Below are positions 6,980 to 15,800 of a stretch of 18,129 nt of DNA, in pieces. The notes below the pieces were generated by a model. It was given only the letters and a program-made list of their open reading frames with translations. It made no database searches and had not been told where the DNA came from. Each line of letters begins with the position of its first letter. Position 1 is the first letter of the stretch. Origin of the DNA: Lachnospiraceae bacterium UBA1201 (GTDB taxonomy: Bacteria > Bacillota > Clostridia > Lachnospirales > Lachnospiraceae); contig DBXX01000048.1 of NCBI GenBank assembly GCA_002309675.1, positions 1 to 18,129 of the forward strand, given 5' to 3'. The position numbers and the translations under genes were made by a program.

Positions 6980-8680
6980 TCAAGCGTTTTTGCGGCTGAT
7001 TCCGTAGTTTTTCACCATGGAACGGTTGATCGCGGAGCCGAGCGCATTGATCGACGCACGAATGATATCGGGGTCAATGCCAACGCCCCATACCACACCG
7101 TTATCAGTGCGGATGCCGACATACGCCATGGCCTGCGAGGAGGAACCCTTCGAGAGCGCGTGCTCCTCATAGGTCTCAAGCAGGTAAGTGATGTTGAAGA
7201 ATTTCTTGAGCGCGTTCGAGACCGCATCCAGACGGCCGTTTCCGACGCCGGTAACGGTGGAGGTTGAACCGTCCTTCGTAACCGTTAAGTTCACCTCGGC
7301 GGTGATGCCGTCCTGACCGGACACACGCTTAAACTCGCAGTCATTGATCGCGAAGCAATCGGTCTTGTTCACGTATTCCTTGCAGAAATCGTCGTAGATC
7401 TGATCCGGTGTAAGCTCTGCATGCGCACGGTCGGAGATGCCCTTCATCATGTAGCCGACCTCTTCGCGCATCGGATCCGGGATCACAACGCCGTGGGAGT
7501 TCTTTAGAATATAGCTGACGCCGCCCTTACCGGACTGGCTGTTGATGCGGATAACGTCGGCCTCGTAGGTCCGGCCGATGTCCACCGGATCGATGGGCAG
7601 GTACGGCACGGTCCAGTGCTCGCAATCATGCTCCTCGCGGTTTTTCATGCCCTTTGCGATCGCATCCTGGTGGGAACCGGAAAATGCGGTGAAGACCAGG
7701 TTGCCGCCGTAAGGCGCGCGGTCCGGAACGGTCATGCGGGTCAGACGCTCATATACGGCGCGGATGGCCGGAATGTCGGAGAAATCCAGACCCGGGTCTA
7801 CACCGTGGGAATACATGTTCAGAGCGAGGGTGACGATGTCGACATTGCCCGTGCGCTCGCCGTTGCCAAAGAGGGTGCCTTCCACGCGGTCAGCGCCTGC
7901 CAGCATGCCGAGCTCTGCGTCGGAGATGCCGGTGCCGCGGTCGTTGTGCGGATGCAGGCTTAAAACGACGCTGTCGCGGTATTTCATGTTCTTATGGATA
8001 TATTCCACCTGACTCGCGAAAATGTGCGGGAGAGCGATCTCAACGGTCGTAGGGATGTTGATGATGGCCTTGCGGTCCGGAGTCGGCTTCCAGACGTCCA
8101 AAACGGCGTTGCAGACCTCGAGTGCGTAGTCCACCTCGGTGCCCGGGAAGGACTCGGGGCTGTACTCAAAGGAGAAATCGCCCTCGGTCTCGGCGGCCAG
8201 TTTGTTCAGAAGCTCGGCGCCGTCGATGGCCAGCTGCTTGATCTCTTCCTTCGACTTTTTGAACACCTGCTCACGTTGTGCCACGGAAGTCGAATTATAC
8301 AAATGGATGACGGCGTGGGGCGCACCCTTTACCGCCTCAAAAGTCTTACGGATAATGTGTTCACGTGCCTGTGTAAGTACCTGTACGGTCACGTCGTCCG
8401 GGATCATGTTGCGCTCGATCAGGGCGCGCATGAAGGCGTACTCGGTGTCGGAAGCGGCAGGGAAGCCGACCTCGATCTCCTTAAAGCCGATCTTCACCAA
8501 AAGCTCGAAGAATTCCAGTTTCTCCTCCAGACTCATGGGCTCGATCAATGCCTGATTACCGTCACGCAGATCGACGCTGCACCAGATGGGCGGCTTTTTG
8601 ATGTAGTCCTGATGGACCCAGTCCATGCACTCCACCGGCGGCAGAAAATACTGACGTACATACTTTTCACAATTCTTCAT
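6980..8680 (-). CDS. leuA: 2-isopropylmalate synthase (long LeuA form)
   Basis: This 566-residue enzyme condenses acetyl-CoA with 2-ketoisovalerate in the first committed step of leucine synthesis. It matches the longer LeuA type also found in actinobacteria and yeast, not the common 510-residue bacterial type. The TIM-barrel has DLRDGNQAL (38-45 region) and the metal-binding HPHND (243-247), followed by GNGERTGNVD (272-281). The C-terminal ~150 residues form the LeuA regulatory (leucine feedback) domain, including the late VGIRTDNG segment. The frame is open for 22 more codons upstream, to 8746. The ATG at 8680 is chosen because GGAGG lies eight bases before it and the conserved KYVRQYFLPP text follows at once. 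The gene is controlled by the T-box leader upstream and ends in its own terminator. No other leu gene is next to it. Confidence 0.95.
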   Translation of the reverse strand: MKNCEKYVRQYFLPPVECMDWVHQDYIKKPPIWCSVDLRDGNQALIEPMSLEEKLEFFELLVKIGFKEIEVGFPAASDTEYAFMRALIERNMIPDDVTVQVLTQAREHIIRKTFEAVKGAPHAVIHLYNSTSVAQREQVFKKSKEEIKQLAIDGAELLNKLAAETEGDFSFEYSPESFPGTEVDYALEVCNAVLDVWKPTPDRKAIINIPTTVEIALPHIFASQVEYIHKNMKYRDSVVLSLHPHNDRGTGISDAELGMLAGADRVEGTLFGNGERTGNVDIVTLALNMYSHGVDPGLDFSDIPAIRAVYERLTRMTVPDRAPYGGNLVFTAFSGSHQDAIAKGMKNREEHDCEHWTVPYLPIDPVDIGRTYEADVIRINSQSGKGGVSYILKNSHGVVIPDPMREEVGYMMKGISDRAHAELTPDQIYDDFCKEYVNKTDCFAINDCEFKRVSGQDGITAEVNLTVTKDGSTSTVTGVGNGRLDAVSNALKKFFNITYLLETYEEHALSKGSSSQAMAYVGIRTDNGVVWGVGIDPDIIRASINALGSAINRSMVKNYGISRKNA

Positions 8681-8786
8681 AGGAAACCTCCAATCTCTCT
8701 GTGGGAGGGTGATCTCTTTCATGATCCTACGGATTTCTCCGTCCATGCGAGCATGTCCGATCGGGACTTTTCGTCCCTTGGATCAT

Positions 8787-8830
8787 AAAAAAAACATCCT
8801 CCATCTCCATTGTTACTTAGAGACGAAAGA
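8787..8830 (-). terminator. regulated terminator of the leuA T-box
   Basis: The stem TCTTTCGTCTC/GAGATGGAGGA (minus strand) has a 12-base loop and a run of eight T at 8794-8787. Three of eleven pairs are G-U, a moderate stability that suits a conditional terminator. Confidence 0.75.
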
Positions 8831-9060
8831 CGAATCTTACGCGGTACCACTCTAATTCATGCGATATCGTTCGCATGCTCTCATTCGCGCGAGGCATATG
8901 CCTGACGCGTCACCTCTGTAACGGGAGAAACCCGGCCGATCCTACTGTTAGTTCAGATGGCAGCTCCAAGGGGAGTTCCGTAAAGTGCAGGTACCGTCTC
9001 ACACCAACCGACGGCTCTCTGAAACTTGCCCAGAACGTACTGGTCCTTTTCATTGCGGTT
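8787..9060 (-). ncRNA. T-box riboswitch leader, Leu-type
   Basis: On the minus strand the leader begins near 9060. It shows the Stem I features in order: a CAGTACG turn, the AGAGAG bulge, a GGTTGGTG distal loop (8994-9021), then GGAACTC ahead of CCTTGGAGC. The codon CTC at 8973-8975 is the probable specifier, matching Leu and the downstream leuA. The base after it is C where a purine is usual, so the specifier is an inference. The T-box core AGAGTGGTACCGCG is at 8840-8853; its TGGT pairs with the acceptor end of uncharged tRNA. A competing terminator lies at 8787-8830: an 11-pair stem with several G-U pairs (8820-8830 with 8797-8807) followed by eight T. Uncharged tRNA-Leu should favour the antiterminator and let leuA be read. 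Confidence 0.92.
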
Positions 9061-9067
9061 AACACGT

Positions 9068-9096
9068 ATTTTACCAAAGAACTTTGGAAAATGCAA
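9068..9096 (-). promoter_or_regulatory. leuA: leuA promoter
   Basis: On the minus strand TTGCAT (9091-9096) and TAAAAT (9068-9073) are 17 bases apart, with TGG before the -10 (extended -10). Transcription would start near 9061, exactly at the start of the T-box leader. The spacer holds a palindrome, CCAAAG-AA-CTTTGG (9074-9087), a possible operator. Confidence 0.8.
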
Positions 9097-9144
9097 GAGG
9101 AAAAAACAAAAATTTTTAGAAACGCCCATAACTGTCAAAGTCTA

Positions 9145-9173
9145 TTGAAAAAATTAACAATAAGTGTTATACT
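9145..9173 (+). promoter_or_regulatory. promoter of the sugar transferase operon
   Basis: TTGAAA (9145-9150) and TATACT (9168-9173) are 17 bases apart with TGT before the -10. The predicted start near 9180 gives a leader of about 69 bases. It is divergent from the leuA promoter, with only 48 bases between the two -35 elements. Confidence 0.82.
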
Positions 9174-9248
9174 AATACAAATACATTTGAGACTCGGAAG
9201 ATGGATCGATTGTATTCTTAGTGGAGAATTCGTAGGGGAGTATCTGCC

Positions 9249-10676
9249 ATGGTACAAAAACAAAACAGGGGATATGAATTCGCTATCGCTTTGTTGGATT
9301 CGATCTTGCTTTTTATTGCTTTTTACTGTGCGTCCGCGCTTTGGCGCATTGTCATCATGAACAGTAAGTTTGAAATCGATGATAATTTCAAACAGCAGTT
9401 CATGATGCTTTTCCTTGCGTTTTGGGTTACAAAGCTGTTCTCGGCGAGCAGCGGATCAGCGATCCGAAAGAGTCTGTTTGATGAGTTTTTCTCGATCATT
9501 CGGACGAACTTTATAACGCTGTTGCTCGACACCCTCATCATTTTCGTCGTGAACCAGAGCACCATGGTCAGCCGTGGTACATTGGCCGTAACGATGGTCT
9601 TCAGCGTAATCATAACCTGTTTGGTGCATATGGGACTGCGGTCCTATCTGATGCGCCGCCGCGACCGCTCGAAGGCGGTAACGCAGATACTCGTTGTAAC
9701 GACGCGCGAACGTGTGGAGGAAGTTGTCGAACACATGGAGAAATACTGCGCGTGGAACCAGCGTATCTGCGGCATCGTTGTTGTGGATGAGGATGATGAG
9801 GAGCTGGGAAAACATTATCACGGACACGCCATCCTCGGTAACTTCAATAACATGTTTGAGGTAGCCAGCCGCCAGATCGTGGATGAGGTATTTATTTACG
9901 TTGCTTACGACACCGGTGCTTCGATGCGTAAGTATGTTGAAAGATTTGAGGAGATGGGGGTAAATGTACACCTCTATATCCAGATGCTTGAGAATTACGA
10001 AAGCACGAACAGCCGCGTTACTTATTTCGCAGGCTGCCCGGTCGTAACATTTTCCGAGAAGTTTTTCAGCTGGGGTCAGTTGTTGACGAAACGTATCATC
10101 GACATTCTCGGTGCGTTGGTCGGCATGTTTTTCCTGATTCTCGCGACGATCCTGCTGTTCCTTCCGCTGAAACTCGAGTCCCGCGGCCCGCTGTTCTTTA
10201 AGCAGAAGCGCGTCGGAAAGAACGGCCGCTATTTTACCATCTACAAATTCCGCTCCATGTACATCGATGCAGAGGAGCGTAAGAAGGAACTGATGGCGCA
10301 AAATGAGATGAAAGGCGCTATGTTTAAGATGAAGAATGACCCGCGTATCACGAAGGTCGGACGATTCATCCGCGCGACGAGTATCGACGAGCTGCCGCAG
10401 TTCTGGAATGTGCTTAAGGGCGATATGAGCCTGGTCGGCACACGTCCCCCGACGATCGAGGAGTTCCAGGAATATTCGCCGTATCATAAGCGCCGCTTGG
10501 CGCTGAAGCCCGGCCTTTCCGGCCTGTGGCAGGTCAGCGGACGCAGCGATATCTCCGACTTCGAAGACGTCGTAAAACTCGACCTCCAGTACATCGACAA
10601 CTGGTCGCTGGCTCTGGATGTTAAGATCATTTTGAAAACCATTCTCGTCGTTTTTTCGAAGAGAGGTTCCCGATAG
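9249..10676 (+). CDS. undecaprenyl-phosphate sugar-phosphate transferase (WcaJ/ExoY family)
   Basis: This 475-residue membrane protein should transfer a sugar-1-phosphate from a nucleotide sugar to undecaprenyl phosphate, the first step of an exopolysaccharide, capsule or glycan repeat unit. Membrane segments lie near 10-34, 48-66, 85-103 and 112-130. A Rossmann-like domain (about 145-250) has the ILVVTTRERVEEVV segment. The catalytic domain begins KRIIDILGA (281-289), with a further hydrophobic segment at 287-306, GPLFFKQKRVGKNGRYF (313-329), FRSM (335-338 region), SIDELPQFWNVLKGDMSLVG (378-397, with the Asp-Glu catalytic pair) and GLSGLWQVSGRS (422-433). The length fits the large WcaJ-type class. 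The sugar cannot be told. AGGGGAG precedes the start by about nine bases. It leads a run with the exonuclease and TraX genes, but no other glycan genes are in the window. Confidence 0.92.
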   Translation: MVQKQNRGYEFAIALLDSILLFIAFYCASALWRIVIMNSKFEIDDNFKQQFMMLFLAFWVTKLFSASSGSAIRKSLFDEFFSIIRTNFITLLLDTLIIFVVNQSTMVSRGTLAVTMVFSVIITCLVHMGLRSYLMRRRDRSKAVTQILVVTTRERVEEVVEHMEKYCAWNQRICGIVVVDEDDEELGKHYHGHAILGNFNNMFEVASRQIVDEVFIYVAYDTGASMRKYVERFEEMGVNVHLYIQMLENYESTNSRVTYFAGCPVVTFSEKFFSWGQLLTKRIIDILGALVGMFFLILATILLFLPLKLESRGPLFFKQKRVGKNGRYFTIYKFRSMYIDAEERKKELMAQNEMKGAMFKMKNDPRITKVGRFIRATSIDELPQFWNVLKGDMSLVGTRPPTIEEFQEYSPYHKRRLALKPGLSGLWQVSGRSDISDFEDVVKLDLQYIDNWSLALDVKIILKTILVVFSKRGSR

Positions 10677-10695
10677 ATCCGCACGAAAAATCTCA

Positions 10696-10726
10696 CGTGA
10701 CAGATCGGAGTTCACGATCCGTCACG
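10696..10726 (+). repeat. hairpin between the transferase and exonuclease genes
   Basis: CGTGAC-A-GATCG (10696-10707) pairs with CGATC-C-GTCACG (10715-10726), with one mismatch and a seven-base loop. No T-run follows, so it is unlikely to stop transcription. It may be a processing or stability element within the operon. TCTCACGT occurs at both 10691 and 10735. Confidence 0.6.
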
Positions 10727-10745
10727 GGAAAGGTCTCACGTCGCG

Positions 10746-11723
10746 ATGCATTACATCGTTTTTGATTTGGAATGGAATCAAAGTCAGAATCCCGCGTCAA
10801 GCCTGCCGGAACTTCCGTTTGAGATCATCGAGATCGGTGCGGTCAAATTAGACAAAAACGGCCGTATCATTTCGCGATTCTCGGAACTGGTACGGCCGTC
10901 TGCTTATCCTTCCGTAAATCCCATCATAAAAAAGGTGACAAAACTGGATAGCGCCCAACTGAAATGCGCACCGGAGTTTCCCTCCGTCTGTGCGGATTTC
11001 CTGGAATGGTGCGGCGAGGATCCGGTTTTTTGCACGTGGGGAAGCGGGGATCTGATGGTCCTTCGTTCGAACATCGACTATCACGGAATGGAGTACGAGT
11101 TTCATTCACCGCTGACCTATTATGACGTTCAGAAGCTCTACAGCCTGCAGTTTGCGGATGGTAAGGAGCGTGTGGCGCTGGAGACTGCCGTGGAGCAGCT
11201 GGTGTTGCCGCATGCGGATGATTTCCACCGGGCGCTGCAGGATGCGTATTACACGGCCTGTGTGTGGCAGAAACTCGATTTGAAGCGCTTTGGTGCCTAT
11301 CTGTCCGTCGACTATTATGCATTGCCCGCAGAGGGCGAATATTGGAATTTTGACTTCGGGACCTACACGAAGACGGTCACAGGATCGTATGAAACGAAGG
11401 CGGCCGCCATGCACGACGACGAGATCTGCCGCGTGCGCTGCAGCCGTTGCGGCGAGTACTGTGACATGCTGGTGCCGTGGTTCGCGGTATCCTCACGCTA
11501 CTATCTGACATTGGCCGACTGCCCGTCCCATGGGAAGATGCAGGCGAAACTGCGTTGGAAGTCGTTGCCGGGAGGCGAAGTCTTCGCGGTGAAGACCGTT
11601 AAGTCGGCAAATAAAGAACGCGCGGAGAAGGTCCGCAAGAAGTATAAGGCATTTCTTAAAGGAGTTGCAAAAAGTGAACGAGAAGGAGATGAAAACGGAA
11701 CTTCCGAAGATGGAACCGAGTGA
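10746..11723 (+). CDS. DEDDh 3'-5' exonuclease with cysteine-rich C-terminal region
   Basis: This 325-residue protein has a DnaQ/RNase T-type exonuclease domain at about 1-180. FDLEW (6-10) gives D7 and E9, WGSGDL (98-103) gives D102, and HRALQDA (161-167) gives H161 and D166, so the full DEDDh set is present. It belongs with the KapD/ERI-1-like exonucleases and would trim single-stranded DNA or RNA ends. The C-terminal part has clustered cysteines, C228-x3-C-x2-C-x3-C, then C259 and H262, suggesting a zinc ribbon that may bind nucleic acid. The tail (285-325) is highly charged and the next gene starts inside it. The start has only a weak, distant AAAGG (10729-10733). It is the middle gene of a probable three-gene operon. 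The substrate is unknown. Confidence 0.85.
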   Translation: MHYIVFDLEWNQSQNPASSLPELPFEIIEIGAVKLDKNGRIISRFSELVRPSAYPSVNPIIKKVTKLDSAQLKCAPEFPSVCADFLEWCGEDPVFCTWGSGDLMVLRSNIDYHGMEYEFHSPLTYYDVQKLYSLQFADGKERVALETAVEQLVLPHADDFHRALQDAYYTACVWQKLDLKRFGAYLSVDYYALPAEGEYWNFDFGTYTKTVTGSYETKAAAMHDDEICRVRCSRCGEYCDMLVPWFAVSSRYYLTLADCPSHGKMQAKLRWKSLPGGEVFAVKTVKSANKERAEKVRKKYKAFLKGVAKSEREGDENGTSEDGTE

Positions 11724-12795
11724 TCCGGATATTTCGTTTGATACAGAGAAGGCCGAAATCGAAGCGGCCGATATTCCCGCGGAGGAAGCGGAGAGTATCG
11801 ATACCGAAGAGACAGCGGTAGCAGAAGCGGACGATGAAGACGATGAAGACGTAGTTCCGGCAACGTTTGCGACCGTGAAGGTATTTTCGAAAGAAAAGCA
11901 AAGCGGACAGATCGCACGTCGGGAGACGAAAACGGCGGGGGATGCTTCAAAAGAGGAAAGAGGATCCGCGACGGTCGGCACTGCGAAGGCATCGTCCTCA
12001 CAAACGGAGAAACCGCAGACACGGAAGCGTCGCGCGATCTTTGACGGCTTTACACTGAAGATGATCGCGGTCGTGACCATGCTGATCGACCACAGTGCGG
12101 CGGTCTTCCTGAACGGCGCCTGGAAGGAAGAAGGCTTCGGGGATCCTGTGTGGGCGATCTACAACATAATGCGCCTGATCGGGCGTTTTGCGTTCCCGAT
12201 CTTTTGCTTCCTGCTTGTGGAAGGCTTCTTCCATACACGCTCGCGCCTGAAATATGCGCTCCGCCTTGCGATCTTCGCAGTGATCTCGGAGATCCCTTTC
12301 GATCTCGCATTGGCCGATAAAAGTCTGGACCTGCCCGACCGTATCCTAGCCTGGAATAAGCAAAATGTGTTTATTACGCTGCTGATCGGGTTCCTGGTGA
12401 TCTGGAGCATCGAGTGGTGGCTGCGCCCGTGGATCGAGCAAAAAAAAGCACCGAAGACCTTCGGCGAGATCAGCAAGTTTTTCTTCCCGATGCTCGGTTT
12501 CGTGATCCTCGGCGGTTTGGCCGCTGTATTCACGAATTGTGATTACGGTCTCGGCGGCATCATCGTTATCGTATTCATCTATTTCAGTCACGGCGAGCAG
12601 CATCCGGGCATGAACATGATACGAAGCAGTATCATCCTGGCATTCCTGTCGAGCCGCACGGAATTGATCGTGCTGGCCGGCTATCCATTGACCGAATTCT
12701 ACAGCGAACAGCGCGGCCGCAGTTGGAAGTGGTTTTTCTACGTATTCTACCCCGCCCACCTGCTGCTTCTGTTCTTACTCTATAAGCTCATATAA
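11674..12795 (+). CDS. TraX-family integral membrane protein with long acidic N-terminus
   Basis: This 373-residue protein starts with GTG at 11674, nine bases after AAAGGAG (11658-11664). The TTG at 11665 touches that site and the ATG at 11689 has no spacing from the next AAGGAG, so both are less likely. It overlaps the exonuclease by 50 bases. Residues 1 to about 120 are acidic, Glu/Ala/Asp-rich and probably disordered. The TraX domain follows, from FDGFTLKMIAVVTMLIDHSA (about 123-142) through several membrane spans, with GRFAFPIFCFLLVEGFFHT (170-188) and NKQNVFITL typical of the family. F-plasmid TraX acetylates pilin, and chromosomal homologues in Firmicutes are probably acyltransferases of unknown acceptor. 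Proximity to a sugar transferase makes a cell-surface acceptor possible (inference). No conjugation genes are near. Confidence 0.85.
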   Translation: MNEKEMKTELPKMEPSDPDISFDTEKAEIEAADIPAEEAESIDTEETAVAEADDEDDEDVVPATFATVKVFSKEKQSGQIARRETKTAGDASKEERGSATVGTAKASSSQTEKPQTRKRRAIFDGFTLKMIAVVTMLIDHSAAVFLNGAWKEEGFGDPVWAIYNIMRLIGRFAFPIFCFLLVEGFFHTRSRLKYALRLAIFAVISEIPFDLALADKSLDLPDRILAWNKQNVFITLLIGFLVIWSIEWWLRPWIEQKKAPKTFGEISKFFFPMLGFVILGGLAAVFTNCDYGLGGIIVIVFIYFSHGEQHPGMNMIRSSIILAFLSSRTELIVLAGYPLTEFYSEQRGRSWKWFFYVFYPAHLLLLFLLYKLI

Positions 12796-12800
12796 TAAAA

Positions 12801-12838
12801 CAGCGTGACCGGTGAAAACCTGTCACGCTGCTTTTTTT
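12801..12838. terminator. bidirectional terminator between convergent genes
   Basis: CAGCGTGAC-C-GGT (12801-12813), a GAAA tetraloop, then ACC-T-GTCACGCTG (12818-12830) form a strong stem with one mismatch, followed by C and seven T on the plus strand. On the minus strand the stem is followed by TTTTATTAT. It serves the TraX gene (+) and the GGDEF-EAL gene (-), whose stop codon overlaps the T-run. Confidence 0.9.
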
Positions 12839-15800
12839 ATACGGTAGTTTCAAAAGAGATTTCGCATTGATCTTTTTCGATCTTATCCTCGGGGAGTCCG
12901 AAGAGACAGCCATTTGCCGCGCGGATATCCATGTGGCCGCTACAGCGATAGAATGAGATTGAACCGGTCTTGTTATTGCTGCCGAAAGCAACTGCCGAAG
13001 CGCTCTCGGAGCCGATATCGAAGGTACTGTCGATGATCGCCGTGTCGATATACGAATCCGGACCGCCGATGATGAAGACCTCTTTGCTTCGGAAAATAGA
13101 CTTGAACTTCGTTCCGAAGAGGGCGACACTGCTGCCGGCCGCTGAGTAAGTCGTGATGCCGCAGACACGGTCACCGAACGAAACGATATCGACTTCGCTG
13201 TTCTTAAGGCTCGCCTCGACGCTGTAGCCTCCGATGAAGGCGCTGACGGAACACCGGGAGTCGTAGGAAACCTTTGTATTCTCGATATAGACAGATGCTT
13301 TATTCTCGTGGCAGCCGATACCCAAAGCTTCCCGGCCGGTCTGCTCGATGATCAGTTCTTTCATCCGGATCGTGATCGGGTTGCGGCCTTCGTTTAAGCC
13401 GCCACCGATAACGACGGCATTCGCGCTGTCCATGTGCAGGCGCATGGTGTTGTTCAGGAAGAGGTTGATCTTGCCATGGGAATGCGAGAGATCATGGCCG
13501 ATCATATACTGGCTTTCGGATGCGGAAACCATGTTCAGCATGCCGTCGCCGACGATCGTCAGTTCCGAGTGCTCCGGAACCTTGATGCTGCCGTGGATAT
13601 TGACCTCGCCCTGGATGTCCAGCGTCAGTTTGCTGTTCATTCCGAGGGTAATGCTGTCCGAATTGATCTCGGTACGCAGCATCAGGTCCTTCAAATGCAT
13701 GGTGCATTCCAGATTATCCATGATGTGGATGGCGATGGAGGAGTCGATCTCGCGATTTCCGATCAGGGTGAAGTTCTTTTTCGTCACCATGATATCGGTG
13801 TAGTTCTCGAACTCGAGAGCTGCGATGGAGATCTCCATTTCATCGCGTGTAAAGAATGTCTTCTGGACGCGCTGGTTGCCACGCGTACGGTTCGCCTCGT
13901 TGATCTCCGAACGGATCGGGAACGGGATCTCCGGGATGATCTCCTTCGTGGGGCACGCGGTATAGAAGCCCTGAATCAGGTCGAAATCCATGGCGATGAC
14001 AGTCGCCATTTCTTCGGGCTGTTCAACGCCTTCGGCCAACACCAGGAAATGATTTTCATGTGCGTAGTCGATGATATTTTTTGTAAAGTGCCGCTTGCGG
14101 CGGTCGTTGTGGATATTCGAGATCAGGCTGCGGTCGACCTTCACGTAGTTCGGCATGAAGTTTAAGAGTGAACTGATGTTCGAATAGCCCGTGCCGTAGT
14201 CGTCGATCGCGATCTGGTAATTCGTGCGCTTGCTGCGCTTTAAGAGCACGGCCAGCTGCGTCGGCGTCATCTCGGTCTGCTCGGTAAATTCGAGAACGAC
14301 CTGGTCCATGACGTCGCCATATATCGAATAGAGCTGCTCGAAATCCGCGTCCGAAAGGATGAACGCCGGGATACAGTTGATGAACAGCTTCTTCTTTCCG
14401 AAGAGGTCGCGATGTTTCTTAAATATATCCAGCGTGTTGAACAGGGTCAGACGCTCGATATCGCCTAAGCGGCCGATGTCCTCCGCATGGTTCAGGATCG
14501 AGAGCGGGGAGATCTTGTATTTGCCGCCCGAACGCATAAGCGCTTCATAAGCGTAGATGTCGCCGGTGCGCGCGTCGATGATGGGCTGGAAAACATAGGA
14601 GAACAGGTTCTCGTTGATGAGGCGGATGACGTTGTTGCGCTCCTCCTCGTCCTTCGCGGAGATGGCGGCGTCCGCCTTCTGGGAACGCTGCATCTTCTGG
14701 TCGTTGCGCTTCTGCATGGAGCGCTGGTATTCCGCCTCATACGGCAGGTTCGCGATCACTTCGGCGCTGGTCAGCGGAGCCGTCACGCGTGCCATATGCA
14801 GGTTGATGCTGTAATCGCGATCCGAAGATGCATTATATGCATGGATCTGATAGTCCAGGTTCTTCGGAACGTCATCGAACTCTTCAGCCGAATTCAGGAT
14901 GCCGGCGATAAAGAATTCGTCGCCGGTCACGCGCACGCAGAGGTCTCCCTCGCCTGCGCTTACGGTCAGGATCGCGGCCAATTTCTCCAGCATCCGGTCA
15001 CCTTCGTCGTGGCCGTAGGTTTCATTGACCCCCTTCAGATTCTCGACGTCGATCGAGATGACACGAAGGAGCTTATTCGGATCGTCAAACTTTCCGGCGC
15101 GCTCCGTCATGATGCGTGTATATCCGCGCACGTTTAACAGACCGGTCAATGAATCGCGCACCTGCGTGTCCATGATCGTGTCAGAGTAGATCAGGTGCTT
15201 ACGCTGGTTCTCCAAAGCACAGGTCGCCTTACGCAGCCATTTGACATAGTGTTCATTGTATACCTGGCCCGAATCCCCATAGGAGAGGACGGTGTAGCCG
15301 TAATTCAGTCCGAGGAAGTGCAGGGGCACGAAGATGTAGGCCTGCGGTGATGAGTGCGGCTCGAAGATCGCCGCCAACATCTGTTCCTTCGGGAAGTTCC
15401 GGAAGTGGTTGATATCGCCGATGCCGTCGACATACTCATACGGGACGTAGATCGTGTCCGTGTATTCCTTCGCGGGGTGCGGATTGCGCATGACGCCGTC
15501 GTTGAGGCACAGCCAGAGACTCTTAACATCTCCCAGATATTTCATGTGCGTCTGGATCGTCTGCAGGAAGTTGTCGAAGGAGTCGGCTTCCATGAGCATC
15601 TCAGACATGAAGTTATAATAGGAGTCGAAATGATCGCGGTTGAAACTGATGCCGGGACGGTAGTCGACGGCACCGGTCGCGATGCCCTTCAGATCGAGCG
15701 GGCGACATCCACAGGAGAAGCCCGGGATCAGCGAGTAAGTATCTTCGAAATCGATCGTGACCATATCGCCCTTCAGGATCTGCGCAACGAGTTTACGCGC

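Noticed and set aside
8875..9360. 161-codon plus-strand frame across the T-box and into the sugar transferase
   Set aside because: It covers a well-formed T-box leader on the other strand and both divergent promoters, and has no plausible ribosome site.
10696..10726. Terminator between the sugar transferase and the exonuclease
   Set aside because: The stem is strong but is followed by GGAAAGG with no U-run, so termination is unlikely.
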